The translations under genes and the position numbers were made by a program. The notes beneath the pieces are model-generated. The model worked only from the letters and a program-made list of their open reading frames with translations. It was not told where the DNA came from and searched no databases. Shown here one piece after another: positions 1-7,390 of a stretch of DNA of 39,643 nucleotides. The stretch is from the NCBI GenBank assembly GCA_002720475.1, contig PBIL01000004.1, forward strand, positions 229,135 to 268,777, in the 5' to 3' direction. Origin of the DNA: Roseovarius sp. (GTDB lineage: Bacteria > Pseudomonadota > Alphaproteobacteria > Rhodobacterales > Rhodobacteraceae). Numbering within the stretch: the first letter of the stretch is position 1; each line of letters starts with the position of its first letter.

Positions 1-147
1 GGCTGCCACGGTCGCCGCATCGGCATCGTAGATCGCCGGCCCGCAGCCGATCGTCACCTTGGTGAGCAGGTCCATGTCCGGCTCCATCCCGCATTTGTTG
101 CGCAGGTCATCGGCGTAGCGCGCAATAAGTTCGTCACGTTTTCCCAT
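1..147 (-). CDS. DUF2853 family protein (C-terminal part cut by window edge)
   Basis: The first 49 codons of a small protein read leftward off the window edge. The start ATG ends at 147 and is preceded by a clear AAGGAG ribosome site. The visible sequence begins MGKRDELIARYADDL and continues with DMDLLTKVTIGCGPAIYDAD, which I recognise as the conserved core of the short DUF2853 proteins common in Rhodobacterales. Their function is unknown. The full protein is expected to be roughly 110 residues, so more than half lies outside the window. It follows ahcY on the same strand but is separated by 177 bases holding a possible terminator, so it is probably its own transcription unit. Confidence 0.8.
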   Translation of the reverse strand, partial: MGKRDELIARYADDLRNKCGMEPDMDLLTKVTIGCGPAIYDADAATVAA

Positions 148-278
148 CAAATCACTCCTTGTCCCGACCGCTTCGCCGGTTCGTGCTTCAATCGTCCCCC
201 GCGCGGGGAACGACGGCACGATAGCGGTTGCGCAAGGATGCTCAAAGGGGAAAATCCGCCCTGTCCCGGTCCCGTCCC

Positions 279-307
279 GCCCGCTGGCCGGTCGCCGGCC
301 ACCGGGC
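279..307 (-). terminator. Possible ahcY terminator hairpin
   Basis: A 13-bp stem with one mismatch (arms 279-291 and 295-307, 3-base loop) lies just downstream of the ahcY stop. The T-rich tract expected after an intrinsic terminator is displaced by about 25 bases (TTTTCCCC near 246-254 on the minus strand), so termination is plausible but not certain. Confidence 0.35.
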
Positions 308-324
308 AGGACGGCGGGGCTGCG

Positions 325-1719
325 CTAATACCGGTAGTGCTCGGGCTTGAACGGACCTTCCGGCGGCACCCCGATATAGGCGGCCTGCTCGGGGCTGAGC
401 GGCGTGAGCCTGACGCCGATGCGGTCGAGATGCAGCCGCGCCACCTTCTCGTCAAGGTGCTTGGGCAGGACATAGACCTCGTTGCCGTACTGGTCTCCCC
501 TGGTCCAGAGCTCGATCTGTGCCAGCACCTGGTTGGTAAAGGACGCGCTCATCACGAAGGAGGGGTGGCCCGTGGCATTGCCGAGATTGAGCAGACGCCC
601 CTCGCTCAGCAGGATGATCCGGTTGCCCGAGGGCATCTCGATCATGTCCACCTGGTCCTTGATGTTGGTCCACTTGTGGTTCTTCAGCGCGGCCACCTGG
701 ATCTCGTTGTCGAAATGGCCGATATTGCCGACGATCGCCATGTCCTTCATCTCGCGCATGTGCTCGATGCGGATCACGTCCTTGTTGCCGGTGGTGGTGA
801 TGAAGATGTCGGCGCTCGAGACAACATCCTCCAGGAGCACCACCTCATAGCCGTCCATCGCCGCCTGAAGCGCGCAGATCGGATCGACCTCCGTCACCTT
901 CACGCGCGCACCGGCGCCGCGCAGGCTCGCGGCCGAGCCCTTGCCCACGTCGCCATAGCCGCAGACCACGGCGACCTTGCCCGCCATCATCGTGTCGGTG
1001 GCCCGCCGAATGCCGTCCACCAGGCTTTCCTTGCAGCCATACTTGTTGTCGAATTTCGACTTGGTGACGCTGTCATTGACGTTGATCGCCGGGAACGGCA
1101 GGTGCCCCTTCTCCATCATCTTGTAGAGCCGGTGCACGCCGGTCGTGGTCTCTTCCGAGACGCCCCTGATCATGTGGCGCTGCTTCACGAACCAGCCTGG
1201 GCTCTCTGCCATGCGCTTGCGGATCTGGGCGAACAGCGCCTCTTCCTCCTCGCTTGTCGGCACGGCGATGAGATCCTCCTCGCCCTCCTCGACGCGCGCG
1301 CCCATCAGGATGTAGAGCGTGGCATCGCCGCCATCGTCGAGGATCATGTTCGCCCCGCCTTCGGGAAACTGGAAGATACGGTCGCAATAGTCCCAGTATT
1401 CCTCCAGCGTCTCGCCCTTGACCGCGAAGACCGGCGTGCCGCCCGCGGCGATCGCCGCCGCGGCATGGTCCTGGGTGGAGAAGATGTTGCAGCTTGCCCA
1501 GCGGACGCTCGCGCCCAGTTCCACCAGAGTCTCGATCAGCACCGCGGTTTGGATGGTCATGTGCAGGCTGCCGGCGATACGCGCGCCCTTGAGCGGCTTT
1601 GCGGCACCGTATTCGGCGCGCAGCGCCATCAGCCCCGGCATCTCGGTCTCTGCAATGTCCAGTTCCTTGCGCCCGTAGGCGGCAAGGTCGATATCCTTGA
1701 CGATGTAATCCTGTGCCAT
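325..1719 (-). CDS. ahcY: Adenosylhomocysteinase (S-adenosyl-L-homocysteine hydrolase)
   Basis: This cytosolic enzyme reversibly splits S-adenosylhomocysteine into homocysteine and adenosine. It removes the product inhibitor of methyltransferases and feeds the methyl cycle. The 464-residue length matches bacterial AhcY. Visible signatures are the N-terminal [16 protein letters not shown] stretch, the NAD-binding glycine motif GYGDVGKG at residues 254-261, and the conserved C-terminus ending KPEHYRY. The start is the ATG at 1719, preceded by CAAGGAG. The 3' end of the upstream small secreted-protein frame overlaps this start by 91 bases. A hairpin follows the stop. I looked for an SAH-type riboswitch upstream and saw none. 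Confidence 0.97.
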   Translation of the reverse strand: MAQDYIVKDIDLAAYGRKELDIAETEMPGLMALRAEYGAAKPLKGARIAGSLHMTIQTAVLIETLVELGASVRWASCNIFSTQDHAAAAIAAGGTPVFAVKGETLEEYWDYCDRIFQFPEGGANMILDDGGDATLYILMGARVEEGEEDLIAVPTSEEEEALFAQIRKRMAESPGWFVKQRHMIRGVSEETTTGVHRLYKMMEKGHLPFPAINVNDSVTKSKFDNKYGCKESLVDGIRRATDTMMAGKVAVVCGYGDVGKGSAASLRGAGARVKVTEVDPICALQAAMDGYEVVLLEDVVSSADIFITTTGNKDVIRIEHMREMKDMAIVGNIGHFDNEIQVAALKNHKWTNIKDQVDMIEMPSGNRIILLSEGRLLNLGNATGHPSFVMSASFTNQVLAQIELWTRGDQYGNEVYVLPKHLDEKVARLHLDRIGVRLTPLSPEQAAYIGVPPEGPFKPEHYRY

Positions 1720-2105
1720 CGGGGGGCGGCTCCTTGCGACTGTAACCTCGCAGGGCAGATAGCACCCGCTCCCCCGATGGGCAATGCGCGTTTACCGGCC
1801 ACGCCTTCCGGCGCGCTGGCGGTGGTGCTGGTCCAGTGCTGGCCGGTGGCAACGATGCAACTCACCCCGTCCGGGCGGGTGATGAAGACCGTGAAGCCGC
1901 CGGTCTCTTCAGAGGCCCAGATCCCGAGAATCCGCCGCGGGTCTCGCAACCCGCCCCCGGCGAGATGCTCCTTGTAACGGGCCTCCCGTCGCTCGACCGG
2001 CACGGCGCGGGGCAGACAGGTCATGGCCTGCGCATGGGCCGCCTCGGGCGGGGCAAGGGCTGCGGCACCGAAGATGACGGCGCTGGAACGAACACGCTTG
2101 AACAC
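1629..2105 (-). CDS. Small secreted hypothetical protein, C-terminal end uncertain
   Basis: The frame begins with GTG at 2105 behind a strong AAAGGAG site and encodes a Sec-type signal peptide (basic MFKRVRSS, then an Ala-rich core ending AHAQA). The mature part has [18 protein letters not shown] followed by [10 protein letters not shown]. That pattern is familiar from small periplasmic proteins of Rhodobacterales with no known function. From memory those end soon after the GQ-aromatic motif, at about 105-115 residues. Here the frame stays open to 158 residues and runs 91 bases into ahcY, with a low-complexity tail. The start and core look real. The tail may reflect a lost stop codon or a frame error. 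Confidence 0.6.
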   Translation of the reverse strand: MFKRVRSSAVIFGAAALAPPEAAHAQAMTCLPRAVPVERREARYKEHLAGGGLRDPRRILGIWASEETGGFTVFITRPDGVSCIVATGQHWTSTTASAPEGVAGKRALPIGGAGAICPARLQSQGAAPRWHRITSSRISTLPPTGARNWTLQRPRCRG

Positions 2106-2261
2106 GGCTTTCTCCTTTCCCTGCGGGCGCGGGATGCGCCGCGCTCATGCTTCGAATCTGGGCAGGCGCGCCCGGTTTCGCACCCAGACCCGGGGCACAA
2201 GCGCGTGTGGCCGGCGTGTATCCCTCTGGTCTGCGTCCCTCCGCGGGGTTAGATCAGCGCG

Positions 2262-3152
2262 ATGACCCGGCTCAGCTTCTCGTCGCCCGTTGCGCGGCTT
2301 CACTATCACCTGCTGATGGCGCTCTTCCGTCTGAGCGTGACGCGCGGCCTTTATGGCCGCTTCGCGCGCGGTCTCGCGCGGCTCTTTCCGGCGGATGATG
2401 CGGTGTGGCTGCACGAGGGCGCGGCACCGCCCTTTCGCATCGCGCTCGATGACGGCTACTGGACGCGCTTCGCGCTTTACCGGGGCCCTTACGAGCCCGA
2501 AGTCGCCACCGTGCTGCGCGCCGCGGCCGGGGCCACGCCGCTTTTCTGTGACCTGGGCGCGAACAAGGGATACTGGACCACCCGCGCCGTGCCGCTTTTC
2601 GACCGCGTGATCGCGGTCGAGGCCTCAGCGCAAACCTTTGCCGCGCTGCGGGAAAACGCCGCGCATCTGCCCAATGTCGCCCTGCACCGGGCTGCCATCC
2701 ACGCGCGTTCGGGCGGGGTGCTCCGTTTCGTCAACACCCATCTCAGCCATGCCTCCGCCCGGCTCATGGATGGCGGCCCCGCCCGCCCCGGCGACCGTAT
2801 CGAGACCGTGCCGACGCTCTCGGTCGACGATCTCGTGCCCGAGGGCGTGGCCGCGCTGATCAAGCTTGACGTGGAAGGGGCCGAGATTGCCGCCATCGAC
2901 GGGGCGGCGCGGGCCATCGCGCAGGGCGCGGTGCTGATCTACGAGGATCACGGGATGGATGCCGCCTGCACGGTCAGCGCGCATCTGGTGCGCGATCCCG
3001 ACATGCGGCTTTTTGCCATGGAGGGCGGGCTCGTGCCCGTGGCCGGGCTCACCGCCATCGCGGCCCGCAAGACAGACCCGTTCCGGGGTTACAATTTCCT
3101 TGCGGCGCGCGCGGAGTCGCCGCTTCTGGCCACGCTGCGCGCCCGGATGTGA
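2262..3152 (+). CDS. FkbM family methyltransferase
   Basis: A 296-residue SAM-dependent methyltransferase of the FkbM type. FkbM proteins usually O-methylate sugars, polyketides or surface glycans. The SAM-binding motif is FCDLGANKGYWT, near residue 95, followed by the acidic strand end VIAVEAS. The family's later motif is IKLDVEGAE. The first 60 residues (basic, LYGRFARGLARLF) lie outside the domain and might contact membrane or a partner. The gene is alone on the plus strand and converges on gapR with only 12 bases between stops. No glycan cluster is next to it, so its acceptor cannot be inferred. Confidence 0.85.
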   Translation: MTRLSFSSPVARLHYHLLMALFRLSVTRGLYGRFARGLARLFPADDAVWLHEGAAPPFRIALDDGYWTRFALYRGPYEPEVATVLRAAAGATPLFCDLGANKGYWTTRAVPLFDRVIAVEASAQTFAALRENAAHLPNVALHRAAIHARSGGVLRFVNTHLSHASARLMDGGPARPGDRIETVPTLSVDDLVPEGVAALIKLDVEGAEIAAIDGAARAIAQGAVLIYEDHGMDAACTVSAHLVRDPDMRLFAMEGGLVPVAGLTAIAARKTDPFRGYNFLAARAESPLLATLRARM

Positions 3153-3164
3153 CGCGAGGGCCGG

Positions 3165-3425
3165 TCAGATCATGCCGAGCGCCTGCTTGTACATCTCGAG
3201 CACGGCCTCTTCCTCGGCGATGTCGTCCTTGTCGCGCTTGCGCAGGGCGATCACCTTGCGCATCACCTTCGTGTCGTAGCCGCGCGCCTTGGCCTCGGCC
3301 ATCACTTCCTTCTGCTGGTCGGCGATGTCCTTCTTCTCGGCCTCGAGCCGCTCGAACCGTTCGATGAACTGGCGCAGTTCCTCGGCCGTCACGTTGTAGC
3401 TCGTATCGGATGTCAGATCGTTCAT
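3165..3425 (-). CDS. gapR: GapR-like nucleoid-associated protein (DUF2312)
   Basis: An 86-residue protein with the DUF2312 pattern: a helical N-terminal part (TAEELRQFIERFERLEAEKK) with coiled-coil character, followed by EVMAEAKARGYDTKVMRKVI and a short C-terminal helix. In Caulobacter, GapR binds AT-rich, overtwisted DNA ahead of polymerases and helps topoisomerases relieve positive supercoils. The same role is inferred here from family membership. ATG at 3425 begins the conserved region. The gene is monocistronic, convergent with the FkbM gene and divergent from the small membrane protein at 3555. Confidence 0.9.
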   Translation of the reverse strand: MNDLTSDTSYNVTAEELRQFIERFERLEAEKKDIADQQKEVMAEAKARGYDTKVMRKVIALRKRDKDDIAEEEAVLEMYKQALGMI

Positions 3426-3554
3426 GGGGGCCTCCGCTCGGGTCAGGCCGCAGACCTAGCCGCCCCGCATCGCGCGCGCAAGCGCCGAGCGGGTCTTGCG
3501 CGGCGCGGCGCTTTGGCCTAGGCGACGCGCGAAGCCGGAGAAGGAAGAGCCGTC

Positions 3555-3770
3555 ATGGAAATGCTGGTCTGGGCCGGTGCGGTGGTCTCGCTCGGCGGCC
3601 TCGCGGGGCTTGTCTGGTGCATCCTGAAGGGATGGCGCGCGCGGCGCGCGGGGCTGTCGGACGACGCGCTGCGCGCGGCGGTGCGCTCGGTGCTGCCGGT
3701 GAACATGGCGGCGCTGTTCCTGTCTGTGATCGGGCTGATGATGGTCGTCCTGGGGATCATGCTGGGCTGA
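3555..3770 (+). CDS. Small two-helix membrane protein, function unknown
   Basis: This 71-residue protein has two predicted membrane helices (about residues 4-24 and 49-69), joined by a basic, Arg-rich loop (KGWRARRAG) likely to face the cytoplasm. The start ATG at 3555 is preceded by GAGAAGGAAGAG, a good ribosome site, which argues that the frame is real. Its 3' end overlaps the 3' end of the convergent FadJ-like gene by 14 bases. I do not recognise a family and assign no function. Confidence 0.75.
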   Translation: MEMLVWAGAVVSLGGLAGLVWCILKGWRARRAGLSDDALRAAVRSVLPVNMAALFLSVIGLMMVVLGIMLG

Positions 3771-5601
3771 TCTCGGCGGCCCTGCGCCCGAAATAGCCCA
3801 GACCCTCCCGGATACGGGCCAGGAGCGCCGGATGCGGCTCCCAGAGCGGGGCCGAGAGGGGGGCGAGCGCCTTCATGTCCTTGAGCACCGCCATGAGCCC
3901 GCGCGCATCCGCCTGGCAGAGCGGTCCGCCCGCCGAGCGGGCCTGCCCGAGCGCGCGCACCGCGACCACGTCCAGATCGCCCGCCCGAAGCACCGCGCCC
4001 GCCGCCAGCAGCCGTTCGGCGGCATTGACCAGCGCCGCATGAAGCGCGCGGTCCGCCGGGATGCCGCCGGGGGGCGTGGCCGCATCGGAACTTCGCGGCG
4101 CGCGCGGGCCTTCGGGCGGATGATCGTAGAAGCCGCGCCCCGCCGCGCGCCCGACCGCGCCGCGCGCCAGCCTCTGCGCCAGCGGGCCGTCGATTCCGGG
4201 CTCTGGCAGGCGGAGCCGTGCGGCGAGCGCCGCCAGTCGTGCCTGTGCGGCGGCAAGCCCCTCATGGTCCATCACCAGGCACGGGCCTTGCGCGAAGCCG
4301 AGACCGGCCGCGCCCGCATCGACCTCTGCGACGCCCGACCCCGCACCGAGAAGCGTCAGCGCGGCCAGATCGAGCGTGGCCTGCAACGCATGGCCGATCC
4401 CCGGCCCGGCCGCGGGCAGGGCGGCGCGCACGAACCCCCCCTGACCCGCCGAGAGAAGCCGCGCCAGCCCGGCAACGTCCTGCGCCGCGGAACCGGGGCC
4501 CACGCCCAGTTCCGCAAAGCGCCCCGCCGCCGTGTAGCGCAGCCACAGCCCCGCCGGGCCGAAGCCCGCGCCGGTATCGAGCCGGAGCCGCGCGGTGCCG
4601 TCGGGTGCGGAGGCACCCGCCTCGATCCAGAGATCGGCATCCGCGCCCCCGGCGGGCAGGTCCGTCAGGATCGCGCCCGCCTTGCGCAGCCGCTCGGCGA
4701 GATCGTCCGGCAGCGATCCGGCAACCGCGATCCGGCGCAGCGCGCGGGGCGTGGCGCGGCGCATCTCGGGCAGGGCGCGCGCCCGTGTCTCGGCCACATG
4801 CATGTGGCGCATGGCCCGCGCCGTGCCGCTCTGCGCGCGCTCCTCGAAGAGCACCTCCTCGAAATCCAGCCCCCGCGCCAGCGGCAGAAGCTGCGCGGCC
4901 TCCACCGCGCGCAGGATGTCGCGCGCCGCGCTGTCGCCCGCCCCGAGCCGGTCGCGCACCGCGGCGACGGATTTCTGATAGGCCAACGGGTCCGACAGGC
5001 CGCGGGGCGGGGTGGGCCTTGCCCTGCCCTGGGCGAGCCCTCTGGCAAGGATCACCGCCGCGCCTTCCGCGTCTTCGGCCACCACGGTTTCGAACAGGGG
5101 GCGCAGCCGCGCCTCGGCCGCGCGCACGGAACGACCCGAGAGCATCAGTTCGAGCGCTGCCTGCGCGCCTACGAGTCGCGGCAGGCGTTGCGTCACGCCG
5201 CCACCGGGCATCATGCCGAGGGTAATCTCTGGCAGGGCGAGCCGCGCGTCCTCCTGCGCCACGCGCGCATGGGCCGCCAGTCCCAGCGCCAGACCGGCCC
5301 CCAGAACATCGCCATGCAGCGCCGCGACGACAGGCTTGGGGAAGGCAGCCACCAGGCGGCAGAGGTCCGAGACGGATGGAGGTTCGGGCGCGGCGTCGTA
5401 TTCCGAGATATCGGTCCCGGCGGAGAAGCCCGCCCCGGCACCTGCAATCACGATGCCCGTGCAGGCCGGCTCGGTTTCGGCCTCGGCCAGAGCGGTCATC
5501 AGATCGGCGCGCAGACCCGGCGTGAGCGCGTTCGCAACGGGGCGGTCGAGCCGCAGAAGCGCGATCCCGTCGCGCTCTTCCCTTTGGATGCTGGCGCTCA
5601 C
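3757..5601 (-). CDS. FadJ/FadB-like fusion: enoyl-CoA hydratase/isomerase domain plus degenerate 3-hydroxyacyl-CoA dehydrogenase region
   Basis: The N-terminal ~190 residues are a crotonase domain: FSAGTDISEY matches the oxyanion-hole region and ALPEITLGMMPGGG the second catalytic-Glu segment. By hand alignment to rat mitochondrial hydratase, the Glu164 position is kept, but the Glu144 position is Ala (GAGLALGL), so hydratase activity may be altered or isomerase-like. The C-terminal part keeps dehydrogenase-family traces (LGFAQGPCLVMD, GRAAGRGFYDH), yet the NAD-binding GxGxxG loop and the GTHFFNP-type catalytic His motif are missing. The region where they should be is Ala/Gly-rich filler. GTG at 5601 gives 614 residues and begins right before the domain. 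An in-frame TTG at 5634 would add 11. No partner thiolase gene is adjacent. Confidence 0.8.
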   Translation of the reverse strand: MSASIQREERDGIALLRLDRPVANALTPGLRADLMTALAEAETEPACTGIVIAGAGAGFSAGTDISEYDAAPEPPSVSDLCRLVAAFPKPVVAALHGDVLGAGLALGLAAHARVAQEDARLALPEITLGMMPGGGVTQRLPRLVGAQAALELMLSGRSVRAAEARLRPLFETVVAEDAEGAAVILARGLAQGRARPTPPRGLSDPLAYQKSVAAVRDRLGAGDSAARDILRAVEAAQLLPLARGLDFEEVLFEERAQSGTARAMRHMHVAETRARALPEMRRATPRALRRIAVAGSLPDDLAERLRKAGAILTDLPAGGADADLWIEAGASAPDGTARLRLDTGAGFGPAGLWLRYTAAGRFAELGVGPGSAAQDVAGLARLLSAGQGGFVRAALPAAGPGIGHALQATLDLAALTLLGAGSGVAEVDAGAAGLGFAQGPCLVMDHEGLAAAQARLAALAARLRLPEPGIDGPLAQRLARGAVGRAAGRGFYDHPPEGPRAPRSSDAATPPGGIPADRALHAALVNAAERLLAAGAVLRAGDLDVVAVRALGQARSAGGPLCQADARGLMAVLKDMKALAPLSAPLWEPHPALLARIREGLGYFGRRAAEISPA

Positions 5602-5673
5602 ACCCGTGCCGCCCGTGACATGACCATGGGTCAATTACTACGGCTTATCGGCCCGTGTGCAAGCGCCGCGGTC

Positions 5674-5883
5674 TCAGACCGGCATGTTGTCGAACTCGGC
5701 CTCGATCGCCTCGCTCAGAAGCGTCTCGTGCAGTGCCTTGATGCGGGCAGGCACGGCGCGGCCTTCGTTCCGCAGCCCGAGAATCACCCGCCGCAATTGC
5801 GGCTCGTGTTTGTAGCGGGTGTCGGGTGCGGCAGCGCCGATAAGCGACTGGAGGCGGTCAAGCTCCGCTTCGATATTGGTCAT
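5674..5883 (-). CDS. Conserved hypothetical protein, 69 residues
   Basis: A small soluble, mostly helical protein beginning MTNIEAELDRLQSLIG and ending LLSEAIEAEFDNMPV. The ATG at 5883 follows an excellent GGGAGGA site, and a short AT-rich upstream region carries an inverted repeat (5902-5922). These features support a real gene even though it lies inside a longer spurious frame. The charged composition and the RVILGLRNEGRAVPARIKAL helix suggest a small regulatory or DNA/protein-binding factor, but I recognise no family. It lies between the FadJ-like gene and the DksA-type gene on the same strand. Confidence 0.7.
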   Translation of the reverse strand: MTNIEAELDRLQSLIGAAAPDTRYKHEPQLRRVILGLRNEGRAVPARIKALHETLLSEAIEAEFDNMPV

Positions 5884-5901
5884 GGCAGTCCTCCCAAGCA
5901 T

Positions 5902-5922
5902 GCAACAACCATAACGTGTTGC
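5902..5922. promoter_or_regulatory. Inverted repeat, possible operator of the 69-aa gene
   Basis: GCAACA and TGTTGC are perfect 6-bp inverted arms separated by 9 bases, centred about 30 bases upstream of the ATG at 5883. A possible minus-strand promoter (TTCACA, 18-base spacer, GATAAA) lies just upstream, which puts the repeat in the transcribed leader or near the start site. Binding by a regulator is inference. Confidence 0.35.
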
Positions 5923-5974
5923 GGCTGCGCGGAGAATGTTTATCTCATCCGCGCGAAGAAATTGTGAACGCCCG

Positions 5975-6301
5975 TCACGAAATTTGGGCAGCGCATCGCC
6001 GACAGAGCGGGGTTTCGGGCAGAATTTCGAGACGTTCCTGGGAGATCGCCTCGCCGCACTGGGTGCAGATCCCGTAGCGACCGGCGCGGATGCGTTCGAG
6101 CGCCGCGCGGATTCGTGCGATCTCTTGCTCGCCCGCCTGCCCGAGATGTTCGAGAACCTCATCGCCCTCGCGCTCTGTCGCGGCCTCCTCCCAGTCCTGT
6201 GGGCGCGGCGCGTCGAGCTCGGCCTCGATGGCGTGCAGCCGGGTGTCGAGCTGGCGCAGTCGCCGCAGGAGCGCGGCACGGAAATGGGCGGTGTCTGGCA
6301 T
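5975..6301 (-). CDS. DksA/TraR-type C4 zinc-finger protein
   Basis: A 108-residue protein with a long helical N-terminal half (coiled coil, about residues 8-75) and a C-terminal zinc finger whose four cysteines are C79, C82, C100 and C103 (CTQC...CRRC). DksA-family proteins insert a coiled coil into the RNA polymerase secondary channel and modulate transcription during the stringent response. This one is shorter than E. coli DksA (151) and belongs with the shorter TraR/YbiI-like members, so an RNA polymerase role is likely but not shown. The ATG at 6301 has a GGAGGA site. The open frame extends farther upstream, but that extension is Arg/Gly-rich and non-conserved in appearance. A GC hairpin (5927-5954) follows the stop. 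Confidence 0.88.
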   Translation of the reverse strand: MPDTAHFRAALLRRLRQLDTRLHAIEAELDAPRPQDWEEAATEREGDEVLEHLGQAGEQEIARIRAALERIRAGRYGICTQCGEAISQERLEILPETPLCRRCAAQIS

Positions 6302-6362
6302 GGCGTTTCCTCCGTTTGCGCGGGAGTCTTGCGTGAAACGCGACGATCCGCATTGACCCATG

Positions 6363-7316
6363 TCAATCGGCTGCCCGCGCCGTGCCGTCCTGCGGCGGTG
6401 GCCCCTTGCCGGGCTGTGTCGGGGACGGTTCCAAGAGCGGTCCCGAGAGCCGGAAGGCGCGCAACCCCTCCCTCTGGCCGAGCCGCCCCTTGGCGATGAC
6501 CTGCCCGCCCGCGCCAACAAGCTGCGCCTGGCCGAGCCCCTCCTGCGGCAGATCGAGACGGGTGTCGGACGCGAAGGCCATGACCGCGTGAAGGGGAAGG
6601 CGCAGCCGCGCGAGCACCACGTCGAGCGCGACCGGCGCGTTCAGCGCCACGGCGGCAAGGTCTGGACCGGTGGCCGCCGCTGTTCGTGCCCTGTCCGCGC
6701 GGCCGCCATGCAGCGCCGCGGCCTCCTGTTCGCGGGGCAGGAGCAGGTCCAGACACCCGGTGCGCGCGCCATGGTCGAGATCGCCTGTCACGCGAAAGAA
6801 GTCGAACTGGGCGCGCGGCAGGAGCAGCGCGAGCGCGCGTGCATTCTCGGCCCGGTCGGCGAAGCGAAGGCCACACGGGCGGCGCCCGCTCTCGCCCCGC
6901 GCCAGTTCCGCGTCATGGTCTGAGAGAACCGCGTCAACGAGCGGGGCAAGCATGGCGGCGTCGGTCCGGGTGGCCGGGCGCGCGCGCACCTGGCCCGGCA
7001 GCACCTGGCCGATGGTCTGCACCTCGATCACGGCCGACATGAAGGCAGGATCGAAACGCAAGGCGCCCCGCGCGCCACCAGGGCCGTCAAGCAGCATGAA
7101 CAGACCCTCGGTGCCGAGCGCCGTCTCGATCTCTTCGGCCTCGATCCGGCGCTGTTCGACGGTGGCCACGGTCAGCGCAAGGCCGAAGAGCGTGTCGGCG
7201 GCCCGCGCGAGCGCGAGGCGCAGCGCCCGGACCGACGCGGTCTCGTGCGGATCCTGGTCGCCGCGCGCGGCGCGGGTCTTGCGTCGGAGAACCGATGCCT
7301 GGTCAAGCGCGGTCAT
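6363..7316 (-). CDS. FliM/FliN (SpoA) domain protein, stand-alone
   Basis: A 317-residue protein whose C-terminal region (about residues 222-292, ALNAPVALDVVLARLRLPLH onward) has the hydrophobic pattern of the SpoA/FliN fold found in flagellar and type III C-ring proteins. The middle matches the length and layout of a FliM middle domain. It lacks the N-terminal LSQxEIDALL motif by which FliM binds phospho-CheY, starting instead with a basic VLRRKTRAARG stretch. No other flagellar gene is in the window. It lies 74 bases downstream of the sensor kinase on the same strand. It may be the lineage's flagellar switch protein encoded apart from the main cluster, or a repurposed relative. Confidence 0.7.
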   Translation of the reverse strand: MTALDQASVLRRKTRAARGDQDPHETASVRALRLALARAADTLFGLALTVATVEQRRIEAEEIETALGTEGLFMLLDGPGGARGALRFDPAFMSAVIEVQTIGQVLPGQVRARPATRTDAAMLAPLVDAVLSDHDAELARGESGRRPCGLRFADRAENARALALLLPRAQFDFFRVTGDLDHGARTGCLDLLLPREQEAAALHGGRADRARTAAATGPDLAAVALNAPVALDVVLARLRLPLHAVMAFASDTRLDLPQEGLGQAQLVGAGGQVIAKGRLGQREGLRAFRLSGPLLEPSPTQPGKGPPPQDGTARAAD

Positions 7317-7390
7317 GCCTCAAGCCGTCCACGTTCCGTGTCGATGGCCCGCAGCCTAGGCGCGAGGACTTACCATAAGGTTAGCGCGCG

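Noticed and set aside
1720-1790. Possible SAH or SAM riboswitch before ahcY
   Set aside because: The leader is short and largely inside another frame, and I could not build the conserved pairings of known SAH or SAM riboswitches.
238-1977. A 579-residue open frame on the plus strand opposite ahcY
   Set aside because: Composition is that of an antisense shadow in GC-rich DNA (His/Asp/Arg-rich, no fold or motif), and the minus strand carries a clear ahcY.
3475-3502. Inverted repeat CGCGCAAG/CTTGCGCG between gapR and the small membrane protein
   Set aside because: An 8-bp GC-rich match in GC-rich DNA can easily be chance, and it has no clear relation to either start.
3832-5967. A 711-residue plus-strand open frame opposite the FadJ-like gene
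   Set aside because: Arg/Gln/His-rich shadow with no domain pattern; the opposite strand has crotonase motifs.
5674-6876. A 400-residue minus-strand frame covering the 69-aa gene and parts of two neighbours
   Set aside because: Only its last 69 codons look like protein and have their own ribosome site; the rest is Arg/Ala shadow of the DksA-type and FliM-like genes.
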